From NCBI GenBank assembly GCA_024500155.1, contig CM044877.1:24136001-24200000 (forward strand): a stretch of DNA of 64,000 bases. The letters are read 5' to 3'. Shown piece after piece: positions 46,085 through 59,700 of the stretch. This DNA comes from Chenopodium formosanum (lineage: Eukaryota > Streptophyta > Magnoliopsida > Caryophyllales > Amaranthaceae). Position numbers and translations under genes: made by a program. The notes under the pieces were generated by a model, which saw nothing but the letters and a program-made list of their open reading frames with translations, was not told the DNA's origin and did no database searches. How positions within the stretch are numbered: position 1 is the stretch's first letter; each line of letters begins with the position of its first letter.

Positions 46085-47197
46085 TAATAATTGTCTTCAA
46101 AGAAAAATATACTCTGTATATATTTTAATAATTTAAGGTAAAAAATATGAAGTTTTTAAAATAAAGTAAAAATAAAATTTAGAATTTGATGGTAGCAATT
46201 GATTTAAGCGGGAAATTTTTATACCACAACTTGACATATGTACAATTTAAATAAGGGATGAGATGTTAGCGGTTGTTACTTTAGTTATATTTATAGATAA
46301 GAAGAGCACCATGCGCCGGGTGAATTCTCACTTCATCAACTTGGTCTTGATAAGACTTGAATCATTCTAGTCATGAAAGTACCTGCAAAATGAAAAAAAA
46401 TAAAAAATTAATAAATAAATTAATTAGCCTAGTTTATAAGTAGTAATGCATAATATATTAGCATAATTAAGCAAAGACACTTGAATCTACAAGTGCATTA
46501 TTAGTCAATGTATTAGTGCTCTTTTAGAAGATCATTAATCTGGCAATCATCTAAAAGTCTTCAAAAAAGCTACTCACATTATGTCATTATATATATGATC
46601 TACCACTTCTAAAAGGAAATTATACTTATGGGGATGAGATCACATTAGAAATACAACTCTACAATATAAATTGGTCTTTTATTGTTGAGTAGTTAGATTC
46701 TAATTATACAAGTAATAAGCAAATACAAAGTGGTCATAGTATAAATTAAACTCAAAGTATCAAAGATACAATTAACAAATCAGAAGTATCAAAGATACAA
46801 TTAACAAATCAGAAGTATAAGACCCCATAAAGTATTATCAAGCTAAGTATAAGTCTTAGATAAAGAAATAGATGACAAAAATTTCAGATAGAATCATAAA
46901 TTATAGCTCAAACTAACATAACTGTTATATGTCAAAAGAAATTATTATGCACTAGTTTTAATCAAATGAGATAATTTAGCTCCATCAAAACATAATCCAT
47001 TAAGCAAAACATTAAAGTTAAATTAGTATATTGATCATATATAGTACCATATTTTACTAAATAACAGTACTAGGAAGGCACAAGATGAAATCAAATATTT
47101 AATAACGAAGCCATAGAATCTAACAACTCCAGTTAAAGAATAAATCACAAAAAGGGAACCATTTCCCTATAAATTGCTTAAAGGTAATTTTTTTTTT
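46085..47197. other. AT-rich intergenic DNA with a 29-bp tandem duplication
   Basis: No convincing gene. At about 46756-46813 the unit beginning AGTATCAAAGATACAATTAA is present twice, identical. A minus-strand TTTTGCAG splice-acceptor-like string near 46385 is followed by no conserved coding sequence. Confidence 0.45.
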
Positions 47198-47539
47198 CCT
47201 ATATGCATCGGTTTTAAAAAAAATTCCCACGATGTTGTCCACGTAGGATTGGATAGAGTTTCGTAACTTTTTTTTTTGTTTCAACACAGAACCGCTAATG
47301 GTGATAGTGGTTCTATATATTAAAACCGCTAAAACCGTTAGCGGTTGTAATAGACAAAAGGAAGTGGAAAAGAAATTATAGGGTGATGTTATATAATTAT
47401 TAGCGGTTCTATACATTAAAACTGCTATTACCGTTAGCGGCTCTATGTTGAACGAACTAAGGAAAAAAAATTACGAATCTCTAACCAATCCTACGTAAAC
47501 AACATAGTGGGAATAAGTTTTTAAATTGATCCATATAGG
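47198..47539. mobile_element. Fold-back MITE
   Basis: Starts CCTATATGCATC, ends GATCCATATAGG. Arms pair through CCACGTAGGATTGG-type sequence and ACCGTTAGCGG repeats. About 342 bp. The TSD is not resolved because the left flank is a T tract. Confidence 0.6.
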
Positions 47540-47879
47540 GTTTGTTCGTCAATTAATTTTGTGTTTGTTTCTTCTTTTTTTACCATCACTTAATGATACA
47601 TGTTAGATTGTAAGGTAACTTGTTATAACAAGTTGGATAATTGATTGGGACCATTATTGGAAGTGAATTCGCATTAAAGTTTAAATAATTAATAAAAATA
47701 TAAATTTGGGATTATTTTTGGCGAATAAGGCAAAGTTGGGATTAATCTGGATAATTTCCTATAATTAGTGTTGAATTATACTACTTGTTCCCATTATGTA
47801 ATGATCATAAGGTAATTTAATAACATTAATTTTAAAGTTTGAAAAACTTTGTATTATTTTTTCGATTTAGAAAAAAATA

Positions 47880-49461
47880 GGAAATTTTAGATTTTAACTC
47901 CTGAAAAAAAATGGTTTTCAACACCCAAAAAAAATTATTTTAACACCAAAGTTTTTTTAAAAAATTTGATTTTAGCACCATTTAACTAATTCCGTTCAAG
48001 AATCCGTTAAGTGGGATCATAAAGCCACATGTCGTTTATTATTGGCAAAAAAAATAAAAAAAATAAAAAAAACAAAATTAAATTTATTTTTTTTGAATGG
48101 ATATACATACGTACTAATTTTTTTAATGGGTATACATAGGTAGTATTTTTTTGGAAAAATGGGAACTAAAAATCCAACCTTTGTGAGGTCTGACAAAAAA
48201 ATCCAACCTTTAATTAATCTCACAAAAATCCAACCTTTGCACCCCACCTTTTCCTACAGATCTAAAATACTTGTTACCTGTTAAACAGGTAAACCTTTTT
48301 CTTTCCTTCCTAAAAATTTAAGGCCTCCTATCGAAATTCTCTTCTTCTTCAACGGTTTTTCCCTGAAAAAACAAAATACCATTTTCAAACTTTGCAAAAG
48401 CTTCAAAAAGTCCATCTTTTTGCTTTGTTCTTGTAATTCGAAGGTCGTAAAGGTTGTGTCTTTGAAGGAGGAATTGAAATTGGGTTGAGGATTTGTGATT
48501 TGCATTGAATAAGGTAAATCGTGAAACCCTAATTTTGCGATTTAACTATTTTTGAATAATTGAAACGATTAAAGTGGTTGATTAGTGTCATACTGTGGTT
48601 TAATCTTTGTTTACGTGAATATAATTGTTGTTATGGGTGATTTATGCTTAAAAATATACCATGGGGGTAAGTTTAATTTGGGTAAAAATGGTGTTTGGGT
48701 ATATTTGGGAGGGCAGTATAGAACCTTTAATATTGGAACTGAAGAGTTGTGCTGGTCTTATATGGAAGAATTAATTGCTAAATGTGCTGATTATGGAGAT
48801 AATTACATACTGTATTATTTGCTGCCTGGACTTGAATTTGGGGATGGGTTGAGGAATTTGTGTAATGATGCTCAATTCAAAACAATGGCTGATGTGATTG
48901 TTTACAGTAGACAAGTACATTTGTATGTTGTGCATAATGATGTTGAGCTTGATTTTATAGTCCAATCCCAAACTGGATCAAATGCAGTAAGCAAGCCCAT
49001 GTATACCCATGGATGGAAGCCTGGTAAGTCCAGTAGGCCCAAAAAATTGAATCCTAGGAGAAATAGTACACTGACCAAGGAAGTAGTTGATGTAGGAGAT
49101 AAGATTCCTTCCCCAAGTTTGAATGATGAAGTAGCAACTAAGCTTATCCCTACTCCCACAGTCAACATAGAAGTGTACCCAGCTCAAAAAGATATTCCTA
49201 TTCCCTGTGTATCTACCCCATTCAATTCCCCTACACTAGAAAGCCCTATTCAAGAACCAGATCCCCAATTTGATCCAAACACCAAATCTGCATCTCCATC
49301 TAATTTTATCAGGTCTACGTACTGTTCCTAATGATTATGAGTGGGAGGATAATAGACCAAACAGTCTTATCCCATCAGATACCTTGTTGTGGGGGGTGGC
49401 TGAATCATGTGATGAAGAGGGAGATGATGGGGGTGATAAGGACTTTGTAGTGGATGATGAG
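47880..49461 (+). mobile_element. Left part of a Mutator-like transposon, cut by an LTR
   Basis: Two successive Mutator-like left ends are seen: GGAAATTTTAGATTTTAACT at 47880 and GGAAAAATGGGAACTAAAAA at 48153, the second followed by three AATCCAACCTTT repeats. Then comes the coding region from 48633. The element is truncated at 49462 by the Ogre-like LTR; its right part is not in the window. Confidence 0.65.
48633..49461 (+). pseudogene. N-terminal part of Mutator-like transposase, PB1-like domain
   Basis: ATG 48633 begins MGDLCLKIYHGGKF, followed by a GGQYRTFNIGTEELCWSYM segment and acidic, Pro/Ser/Thr-rich sequence. This N-terminal module is the PB1-like domain found in front of MuDR-type transposases in many plants. 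The frame runs to a stop at 49329-49331; a one-base shift or a splice at TCAG-GT near 49310 lets the sequence continue as VPNDYEWEDNRP up to 49461. The MuDR core, zinc finger and catalytic residues would lie beyond the LTR and are absent. An upstream in-frame ATG at 48585 is less likely. Confidence 0.6.
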
Positions 49462-50030
49462 TGTAGACACCCATTTGTGTCTCCCCAAAACCAAACCCGG
49501 TGATGAGTACCTTTCACGTCGAATCATAATTGAATGAAGTGAAAGTGTGGAAAGTCTAGTGTTGCGGTTAGCTTTTAATTCTTTTCTTTCTCTTTGTTTT
49601 TGAAAACCTATTTTAAGAAAACAGCCGATCCGGTTTGGTTTGGTCCATGGAAAGGGTCCAACAATAGTGTAGTTGGGTCGGGTTCGAAAAGAGCTTTCCA
49701 ATAATATATTATAAGCCCAATTCCGATGAATAATGAGGAAGTTATGGCCAAATTACTAAACTGGGCCCGGTTTGATATTTATGTGTGGCCCAGTGATCTA
49801 GAGGAGGGCGTAATATTATCATTCCTAATGCAATTAGAATTGATTTTAACCTTCTAGATTCTATTAGAAGGTTATTTTCATTCCTAATTTAATTAGCATT
49901 GATAAATTGACTTTGGTTGAGTTTTTAGAGTTTTAATCAGAATAAAAGAAGTGTTTTTAATGAAAATACGATTTTGTCCTTCTGTACGGCTAAATTTTAT
50001 CAAAATTAAGAAAACGCGTGAAGCTAGTTT

Positions 50031-50105
50031 CTAGCGCCTGACGACAGGATTAGCGCCTGGCGCTAATGCTTGGCGTCTAGCGCTAGCCTTAGCGCCTGGC
50101 GCCAA
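50031..50105. repeat. GC-rich AGCGCCTGGCGCT array, LTR 1
   Basis: About five units of AGCGCCTGGCGCTA or TTGGCGTCTAGCGCTA, partially palindromic, lie 60 bp upstream of the TATA box in AT-rich U3. LTR 2 has one more unit. Confidence 0.85.
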
Positions 50106-50166
50106 TAATGTTTTATTCTCTTCGAAACTCTGATTTGTTTTTTCTATCCATCCGGCTGATTTTCTC

Positions 50167-50175
50167 TATAAATAG
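50167..50175 (+). promoter_or_regulatory. TATA box of Ogre-like LTR 1
   Basis: TATAAATAG, followed by CCTCCTAAAACCTCC and a pyrimidine-rich tract; conserved at 62464-62472 in LTR 2. Confidence 0.75.
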
Positions 50176-51322
50176 CCTCCTAAAACCTCCGTTTTTTCAT
50201 CAACAACTCTCTAATTCTCTTCTCTCTCTAAGCTAAAGCTTATTCTCTTGATTTCTCTCTCTCTTTTCTAGCCTAGCTTTTCTCAAACAAAATTCCGCAT
50301 TCACAAGATTTAGAAACACCTAGCCAAATTCGAAGTTGCCTTCGCCCTAGACGTGAAAGGTTTTAATTTATGAGGGTTTGGTCCCAAATCTCTATTTAAA
50401 TTATTTAATTTAATTGTTTGTTTATATTTTCTTTGAAGTTGCTAACGCGTGTATTTTTTTTATTAGAAAGAGGTACGAGGCATCCAAGTAAGTGCTTTAG
50501 AAATCATTTCTAGATTGTTATTATGATTCCTAGTGTCATGTTAAGGCGTTTTTATCTTCCTAGTATCATGTCTAGGGTGAAGAATAAGTTTTTTAAATCA
50601 ATTATGGTTCCTGTGATGCTTCTTATTTTCTTTCCTAATATTCATGTTAGTATCATGTTAGGGTTAAAGGTTTGATTTTTATTGTTTAGTGACATGCTAG
50701 GGTTTGTTATTAATCTTGTTAGTATCATGCCTAGGATCTTGCTATTTTTATGCTGTAACATGATTATTTTGATTATTATTATGATGATTATTATGTTGCT
50801 TATATTTATTGTTATTGCTTGATCACGCCTTTTATGCATGTTTAAAGGGAATTGGTACTTGTAATCACGCTTAATAAGATAATTAATAATCTTGTTTAGG
50901 GTTAATATGATTATAATTCAAGTGATCGTCAATAATAGTTTTGATTGTGCATTAATATTCAACCAACATAGATTAAACAGGTTTAGGGTAAACCTATTGA
51001 TTGCATGTTAGTCAGAAAACGCACATGAATACGATCAGAATAAAGTAGAGGCCTATTATTAGGGCAGGTTCAATCTCTTTTAGGTTGGATTTGTACCTTC
51101 ATCCCGGAACTACCAGTCATGGTTCCAGACCTATTGGAGCTAACGATCTCCTGAATCGTTAAGGGGTGTAACCTTCACCTCGTTAACGGTTTACAAGTTC
51201 CTAAACTTGTTGGCGATTCTTTTGCTCTATCTTCTTTCCCTTTGGACGCCACCGTACTTTAGTGTATGATCACAGTGGGGTTCAATTTTGAGGTAACGCT
51301 TGAAATATTCCCTACAGTTTTT

Positions 51323-51340
51323 TGGCAACTCCACTGGGGA
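51323..51340 (+). other. Primer binding site 1, tRNA-Arg type
   Basis: TGGCAACTCCACTGGGGA, one mismatch from the copy at 63739. Six bases after LTR 1. Confidence 0.8.
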
Positions 51341-51991
51341 GGATTTCTATTTCAATTCCTGAAATTTATTTCGGCAATGATTTAGAAATGACTGGATCAG
51401 ACTCGAAAAGTTCTAAGTATTTCATGTGCGTAATTTTGATTAACATTATTGTCATATGCATAAAAGAGATCTCATTGGAAAGACCATCCGTAATGAGTTA
51501 AAATATAGGATTTTTACATGTAGGAATTTTGAGGAATATCTTTCACAACTAGGATCGAAATAATGCTGCGCGAAACTGGAAAATTTTATCGAGCACAGAA
51601 AGCTGCTGAGGCATGTAGGAACTAGCGTCAGAAAACAAAGTTTAGCGCCGATGATTTGACTCTGGCGCCAGGCGACAGCTTCTGTCGCCAGGCGCCAAAG
51701 CCAAATCGCAGCGCCGACCTCTCTTTGCTGGCGCCAAGTTTTTCCAATACCGAGGCAGAAATATGCGTTATAATTTTGACCAGTTTTTAGCACTGTTTGC
51801 TCGATCCTACTTCCTGATTAGGTTTTTCTCACTTTTCTGAATCCTATATGTGTTCTACGTATGGACGTAACCCTCTGGGAATTCATGCTCCGTTTACCTG
51901 ATTGAACGCTCTGTGCAACATAGGGTTCATCCAAGAATGTTGAATTCACCAAACCATGGAAGCGAGTTTTTAACTCGCGATATCCCAACCA
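51341..51991 (+). other. Leader after LTR 1, left part
   Basis: Untranslated leader with GC-rich motif cluster (about 51590-51740: TAGCGCCGATG, CTGGCGCCAGGCGACAG, CTGTCGCCAGGCGCC). It continues at 61148 after the CACTA insertion. A 75-base segment near 51435-51510 is absent from the leader after LTR 2. Confidence 0.65.
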
Positions 51992-53299
51992 CACTACTAC
52001 AAAAAATGTCTAAGGAATCATTTATAAAGAACCACATAACTCACTTAACCGGTTTCTTAGATAAAGAAACCAAAATATGAGAAGTGTGGTTTCTTAGATT
52101 AAATATAAGAAACCACTCACTAACTATGTATGGTTTCTTATCTATAATGACTATTCCTAACTAAAAGATGAAAATAAAAGATACCATGATTGTATGTAAT
52201 ATGGTTTCTTATGTTAACTTTTTATTTAAAAAAAAAAATAAAGAAAACAAATTGCACATGCTCCCCACGTTTAATCTAGGCCACAACTTCTACCCCTTTG
52301 TTTTCCATCTAAAATACTGCATAGTCCCAAAAAACTAAAAAAAAAAAAAAAATCTTATTTTTACAGTAGTACTCGCACTCCATTGAAAACCCATTAGTGT
52401 TGCCGCCATTAACATCGCGCGCTTTCCCACCACCACAAATTCCGATCATCAACCAATCTCAACAGGCCAGTGCTACCTATTCATCTCCATTTTCTATTTT
52501 GTTCAATTTCTGTGGGTTTTATTGGAGAATTTTTGTGTATTAACCATAACAATCGTCCATCGAACCACTCGGAAACACCACTTAGCCACCTTCACTGCCG
52601 CTCTTCCACCCAGCCCGCATCTACTCGTCAAGTGTACGGAGTCAAATTGTGTTAGGTAATGTGTCGTCTCATTTATTTATTTTTTTAGTTTTAATTATAC
52701 AAATCAATTATGAATTTCGTACAAAATTGAATTTCGTATACAAAATTGAATTTTGTATATAATAGTGTTGTTAATTTTCTTGTAAAATTATATAATTATA
52801 TATGATTAATGTTTGTATGTGTGCTAGATTATGAAGTTTAACTAGTATGCATCAATTACCTAAGTTGTCAAGTTATACTGAAGTTTTTCCTCTAATCAAG
52901 GTTTAGATAATAATCTCATAAATGATAATATACCCATTTAAAAAAATTCACTTAAAATAACACATTATTAAAGTAAATAAAATAAACAAGTTGTGAGTAT
53001 AAGAAGAATAAGGCAGAAAAAAAATAGTTCGACTTTGTTTATTGATGTTGCTCTGCTTGTAACTCATAAATGGGAAGATTGCAATTACTTTTAAAAAAAT
53101 AATTTTAAAAAATAATTTGTATATTGAAACTAAAGGATTGATGCACTTAGTTTTCTAGAGTAGTTAATAAGAGTGCCCTGTAAAGTGTTAATAAATGGCT
53201 ATTCCTCTAAGTTACTTCTAATTGCTTGCATATTTTCAAATATATTTATATGTATTGTTATTTTATTTTACTTTATCTTGATTACATTAATTCGTAGAA

Positions 53300-56200
53300 A
53301 TGGATCGAAGTTGGATATCAAATTCAAAACCGGGTGACCCACGTTATGAAGCTGGAATAAGGGATTTCATTAATTTTGTTGTTCAAAATGCTGGAAATCG
53401 TTCTAAGTTACCATGCCCTTGTTTCAAATGCCATAATTTTTTGTATAGATCAATAGATGATATTCTTGGTCATTTGTTTTAAGAATTCTTTTGATAGAAC
53501 ATATACTCGTTGGACGTGGCATGGAGAGAGTTTGGAGGAAAATCCTACTAGTGATTTTAGAAATAACATTAATGAAGGGTTAAATTTTGATGAGGGTGAT
53601 AAGTTAGGGGACATGATACGTGCAGCTTAAAATAAGTTTGATGACAATCCTGCCACATTTGAAGGGTTGTTAAAAGATTCTGAATTACCCTTATACCCAG
53701 GTTGCAATAAGTACACAAAATTATCGGTTGTACTTAGATTATATAATTTGAAGGCTGGCCATGGATTAACTGATAAGAGTTTTACTGCAGTACTTGAATT
53801 AGTGAAAGACATGCTTCCGGATGAGAATGTCTTGCCAAGTGGTACCTATCAGGCTAAGCTAAAAAAATATTGACTACGATGGGCTTGCCCTACGAGAAAA
53901 TCCATGCTTGCCCTAATGATTTCATACTATATCAAAATGAGCATGAGTCCTTAAAGAATTGCCTGGTATGTAATGCCTCACGATATAAGAAGAAAGAAGG
54001 CATCCCAGCCAAGATATTGTGGTATTTTCCTATAATTCCACAATTCAGACGTCTTTTTTCGAATGTAGAAGATGCTAAAAGATTAACATGGCATTGCAAT
54101 GGTCGAAAGAAAGATGGGTTACTTAGACACCCAGCTGACTCCCCACAGTGGAAGTTTATAGATGGAAAATTTCCAGAATTTCGTAAAGAAAATCGAAACT
54201 TACGCCTTGCATTGTCTACCGATGGTATGAATCCTTTTGGCTCCCTTAGTAGCATGCATAGTACATGGCCAATAATTTTGGTTACTTATAACCTACCTCC
54301 TTCATTAATTATAAAAAGGAAGTACATGATGCTTTCTTTGCTAATTTCGGGGCCAAAACAACCGGGAAATGATATTGATGTCTACTTGGCTCCCCTCATT
54401 GATGATTTGAAGTTGTTATGGGATAAAGGTGTAGATGTATTTGACACATATTGAAATGAAACGTTTAACATGAAAGCTATGTTGTTTTGCACCATACAAG
54501 ATTATCCTGCATACGGTAATCTTTCAGGGTATACAGTAAAGGGGGAAACACCTTGTCCCATATGTGAGGGTAATTTGAAGGGAACATGGCTATCAGCATC
54601 TAAAATGATGGTCTACCCAAAAAATCAAAAATGGTTACCTACTGATCATCCATACCGCAAAAAGAGAAAAGCTTTTGATGGTGAACAAGAATTGGAAAGA
54701 AGGCCGATAGTATTAAGTGGCATGGAGGTGTTTGAAAAGGTTAAAGACATTCAGATTACTTTTGGGAAGAAGCATAAATCTACACTTGTTAAGAAGGGAT
54801 ATAAGAAATGTTCTGAATTTTGGCGCTTGCCTTATTGGAAATTCTTATTTGTGAGGCATTGCTTAGATGTGATGCATATTGAGAAAAATGTTTGTGATAA
54901 CTTGATTGGAACTCTTTTAGATGTCCGTAAGAAGACCAAAAATGGTGTTAATGCAAGAAATGACTTGAAAGAAATGGGGATTAGAAGTGAACTTCATGTT
55001 GTCGACCAAAATTCTAAAACTTATCTTCCTCCCGCAGCTTATACACTTTCATGGAACGAGAAAAAATTGTTTTGTGAGTGTTTAGCTTCAGTGAAAGTGC
55101 CAGAGGGTTTTTCTTCTAATTTCAGCAACCTTGTTTCGATGGAGAATCTGAAACTTATAGGGCTAAAGTCTCATGATTGCCATGTTCTGATGCAATATTT
55201 GTTACCCATTGGTATTCGATCAATTTTACCAAAAAATGTTCGAAATGCCATTATTCGATTGTGTTCTTTCTTCAATGCCATGTATGAAAAAGTCATCAAC
55301 CTTAAGGACTTAGATGATTGGGAAAATGAAATTGCAATCATTATTTGTCAATTAGAGATGTTCTTCCCCCCTTTGTTTTTTGATATTATGGTTCATTTAC
55401 CAATTCACTTAGTAAAAGAGATAAGGTATTGTGGGCCATCTTATTTGAGAGCATAATGGGCATTTGAACGACAAATGAAAACATATAAGGGATATGTTAA
55501 GAACTTTCGTCGACCAGAAGCTTGTATTGCTGAAAGACTATTTTATGAAGATGCTGTTGAACATTGTAGTCAATACCTTGAAAATGCCAAGGTAATCGGG
55601 CTTCTTCTGTCTCGACATAGCGGAAGAATGGAAGGAAAAGGGATCATAGGTCGCAAAGAAGTTGATTTTACTTATGAAGATTGGAATAAAGCTCACACAT
55701 ACATTTTGTTTAATGAGGAGGAAGTTGCACCATATATTGAGAAACACTTATCTTACCTAACTGCAAAGAATCGTTAGGCTAATAAAAAATCTTTACATAG
55801 TGAGCATAATAGATCTTTTAGTACTTGGTTGAAAGATCAAATAATTATAGATCTTCAAAACTCAACACATTCTGTTTCTGATCGGGTTAGGACTTTAGCT
55901 CGAGGACCCAACTTTAGAGCATCCTTTTACTCTGGATACGTTTATAATGGTTGTACATTTTACACTAAAGACTAGGATGATATTAGTACTATGCAGAATA
56001 GTGGAGTAGCTGTTGAATCTGAAGCTATGCATTTTGCTAGTGCTAAGGATAATTGTCCAGCCTATGGTAAAATGGGTCATTCACCAGATTATTGAGTTGC
56101 ATTATACAGATTTTACAATACCAATCCTTGGGTGCAAATGGGTCGATAACAATAATGGAGTTGAATATGAAGATATAGGATTTACTTTGGTTAATTTTGA

Positions 56201-56520
56201 CAAACTTGGTCACGAAGACGATCCTTATATATTACTTAGTCAAGCGAGACAAGTGTTTTACATAGCAGATGCAATTGTAAGAAAAAGGTAGCAGTTATAA
56301 AGCCGAGGCTTCGACATGATATTGATGAAAGTGATGATTTTGATGATAATGATATGGAGTTGCAGGAATTTCCTGCTGCCAAGGTGGTACAAGTTAATGA
56401 TGTCAGTGATGACTTTTGTGAGAATTCTTCAGCTTATGTACGCGAAGATCATGACGAAGGCATAGAATTTGATGGAAATTATAAGGAGGGTACTTCTAGA
56501 AAGTGTCGTCGAAATAATTG
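53300..56520 (+). pseudogene. CACTA TNP2 transposase, decayed
   Basis: ATG 53300: MDRSWISNSKPGDPRYEAGI with PCPCFKCHNF, the transposase-associated N-terminal domain; a one-base shift near 53480 leads to TYTRWTWHGES. A lost A in an A-run near 53866 breaks the frame before KIHACPNDFILYQ. The catalytic TNP2 core runs 53870-55456 (STDGMNPFGSLSSMHSTWP, VIRHCLDVMHIEKNVC-like RHCLDVMHIEKNV), with a TGA at 54452 (Trp in the family) and TAA at 55454. DUF4218-like and DUF4216-like C-terminal segments follow (55475-56290: ERQMKTYKGYVKN, QNSGV, ILGCKWVD) with TAG at 55775 and 55973. An acidic tail ends at 56520. Confidence 0.9.
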
Positions 56521-56772
56521 ACAGTAAATCACATACTTTTTGTAAGCAAATTACATAGCTTTTTTTTTTTTTGTTAGCTAATAGTTTGTATGAAGGGATC
56601 AAATGTGTTGTGAATGACCTATGATATTTCCTTTAATAGAATTATGCTGTCCTATAAATTTTTGCTTAATTATCTACCGATTTTTAAGAATTTCTTTCTT
56701 TTATCCTCATGTCGCTTTAAAAGTAACAACACTTGAAAAGTCTTATATATTATTTTATATATTTACAGGATC

Positions 56773-59700
56773 ATGACTAAAAGAGTACATGCTATATGTG
56801 AAGAGAATAATGAACATGAAGACGATTCTGATGCAGAACGAGATAGGCGTGAGGATGAGAGGGGGCGCACTGTACTTGCTGCTGTAGGAAAGGCCATTAA
56901 AAATGGAACCAAAATTCTTTTAGAGTGGGATCCAATTACCAAAATACCATGCGGGGATCATAAAGATACCTTTTCCACATATGTTGGTGTAATTGCTCGG
57001 AAGCGAATATGTATCAGCTATAAAAGTTGGAAAGAAGTTCCTAAAGAAACCCAAGATGGAGTCTTTGACTTAATAAAGGTAAATATCTATATATGTACCT
57101 AATTATTTCTTTTATTAAAAAATTAGTTAAAATTTGTGTCCAACAATGATGATAAATTTGTAAATGATGCAGAAAGGTTTTATAGTTTTAGAAGAGCGTA
57201 AAGCATGGATCATGAGGCAAACAGATAATAGATGGAGAGCATTCAAGACAAGACTAAGAAAAAAATGGATGTACCATAAACAATATGGAAGGTTAAGGAG
57301 TGGGGCACCTAGTTGGAAATATCCTTGGATAAGACAAACAATTTGGGACAGATTTGTTACATGGAGTACTTCTGATGACTTCAAGGTATTTGTTTGTTGC
57401 CTTTTTTTTTTATTATTATTTTTATACAATCTATTTACATATAAGAAAAAGTTGTGAGCAAATGCCTTTTTTATTTTTTTTATTTTTATACAATCTATTT
57501 ACATACAAGAAAAAGATGTGTGCATATGCCTTTTTTATTATTATTTTTATACAATCTATTTACATACAAGAAAAAGATGTGTGCATATTTTAACCATGAG
57601 CCATTATCATCCAAAGGTTCTGAGTGAAAATGGTCGAATACGATCAAAGCATAAGACATCAAGCTATCGAGGTGGCCGACTTGGGTATCAATATTACATA
57701 GACGAGATAGTAAGTTTCAATATACACTTTAATTTTTTTTTCAATTGGTAAAGGTTGTGTGAGACTTAGTTAGGCAAAATAATTTTTGAATGTCATAACA
57801 TTATTTATTTTACTATCAGGCTAAAGAAATTTTGAGAAAAGGGATCCATGTCGATGAGGTGCCTCGACATGAAACCTGGTTGAGAGCTCATGCACGTGTG
57901 AAAGATGGAATATACACTTTTAGTAATCCAATAGATGAAGTTACATCAAATGCAATTGTAAGTGTTGTGTTGATTACTTGATAATTAGTTGGCTCTAAAC
58001 TAGTCAGTTCATAACTGGTTGGCATTGTTGATGTCAGAATGAATTGAAAGGTCAGGCTGAAAGAGGTGAAGTGGTTTTTCACAGTCGTCGTGATGATATT
58101 TTGGCAAGAGCACTAAAAAAGCCGGAGCGTGGTGGACATGTCAGAGGTGTTGGGTATGGAATCACAAACAAGCAATACTTTGGGTATAACAAACCTACAC
58201 CACCTAGCCATATGCATGCACAACTCACATCTATGCAGTTGCATATAGCGATGATTCAAAACCAACAAAATGTCTTTAATTCTTTAATTCTTTGACTAAG
58301 TGTATGCCTTATTCAAAACTATTATTTCCACTTCTTTTCGTCAAGGTTCAATTACATAAATCTGTTTTTGTAAATGAATATAACTTTTATATGCCCGCTT
58401 TTTAATTCTTTGACTAAGTGTATGCCTTATTGCCTAAATGACAAGGGTATGCATGATTGTTGCTTGGCCATTGAAGATAACAAAGAAATCAAGATTGTGG
58501 CCACTGGACAAGTGTATATACCATGGAAAAACCTAGCAGTCAAGAATCATTTTTTTGATGTGTCTACTAAAAATCGTCGAGTCTCCATAATTAATGACAT
58601 TGAACCGACTCCACTACTTCCATGTCCTATTCAAGATTTCCTTTACATTTATGAAGCAAAGGAAACATTTGTTCCATGGCCAGCTCACTTGATTTTTCCA
58701 AAAAAAAAGGTATGAATATTTATGTAACTAATTATTTTAATCTGTCTTAATATCATTATATTTAACGTCATTACATGTATTGTGTATATAAATAGCTAGA
58801 ACAAGAAAAAGAGGATACCTCTATCTTGCAATCTTCACCAAAACAAGGATCATCTGAAAAAGAGTATATCATTGATGATGCAGATCGAGCAAAGGTGAAC
58901 TCAGGTTTGTTAGAAGTGTTTATGGGTAAAGCTATGGAATTGAGAAAGAAAGATGAAAAGATCATAGTAACAACTCCAAATAGTGTGTTCAATAGTGAGA
59001 TGGATGTTAGACTTGATTTTTCTAAAATGCTTGATTGGTGCTTCCAAAAAGAAGTTGGAGCATCTCACATGTTGATTTTCATGAAGTAAGTGTATAATTT
59101 TCAAATGTTTTTTTTTTCTTTCTATTTTTTATGTCTTAAGTAAATTACCTTTATTATTCAAAAAAAAAATGATGACTTTTATTACTGTCATGTATAAAAT
59201 AATTTTTTATATACTTATGTGTAGGTACTTAAGTGAAGTCTGTCAAAAAGAGAGTGTGGCAAGGATGTATGGATTTTGCGATGTTAATTTTGTTTCTCCG
59301 TTATCCCCAACAGTAGAAGAGGAGGTTCGCTCTGACTACTTGTGTAACATTTTTGGGTGCAATGGAGGCAAGTATATCAATCAACTATTTTTTGCACCGT
59401 TTTATGAAAAGTAGGTGATTTACCTATGTTTTTATAATTCAAGAGAAAGTTTTTTAAATTAATTGCTAATATTTCCCACTGTTATTTGTATGGAATCATA
59501 TGAAAATGAATGAATATGCAATTTTCATTGGACTTTAGCTGCGATAAGTCCGTGGAAAGGTACAGTGTTTTGGCTTGATTCAGCAGGACAAGATGACATT
59601 AGTGAATTTGCACAAAACACCATAGCAGCGTATGTACATTTTATTATCTATTTTAGTTGTATTTTTATTTTATAACATTATCATTCTACGTATGCCTAAT

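Larger units (their letters stand above)
49462..51316 (+). repeat. Ogre-like LTR 1
   Basis: 1,855 bp from TGTAGACACCC to TTCCCTACA. TATA box TATAAATAG at 50167-50175. A GC-rich array at 50031-50105 lies just upstream. It interrupts the Mutator-like coding region after ATGAG (49457-49461). Confidence 0.88.

Noticed and set aside
46320..46400. Possible host exon next to a TTTTGCAG acceptor
   Set aside because: Short, no conserved coding, and stops in the frame.
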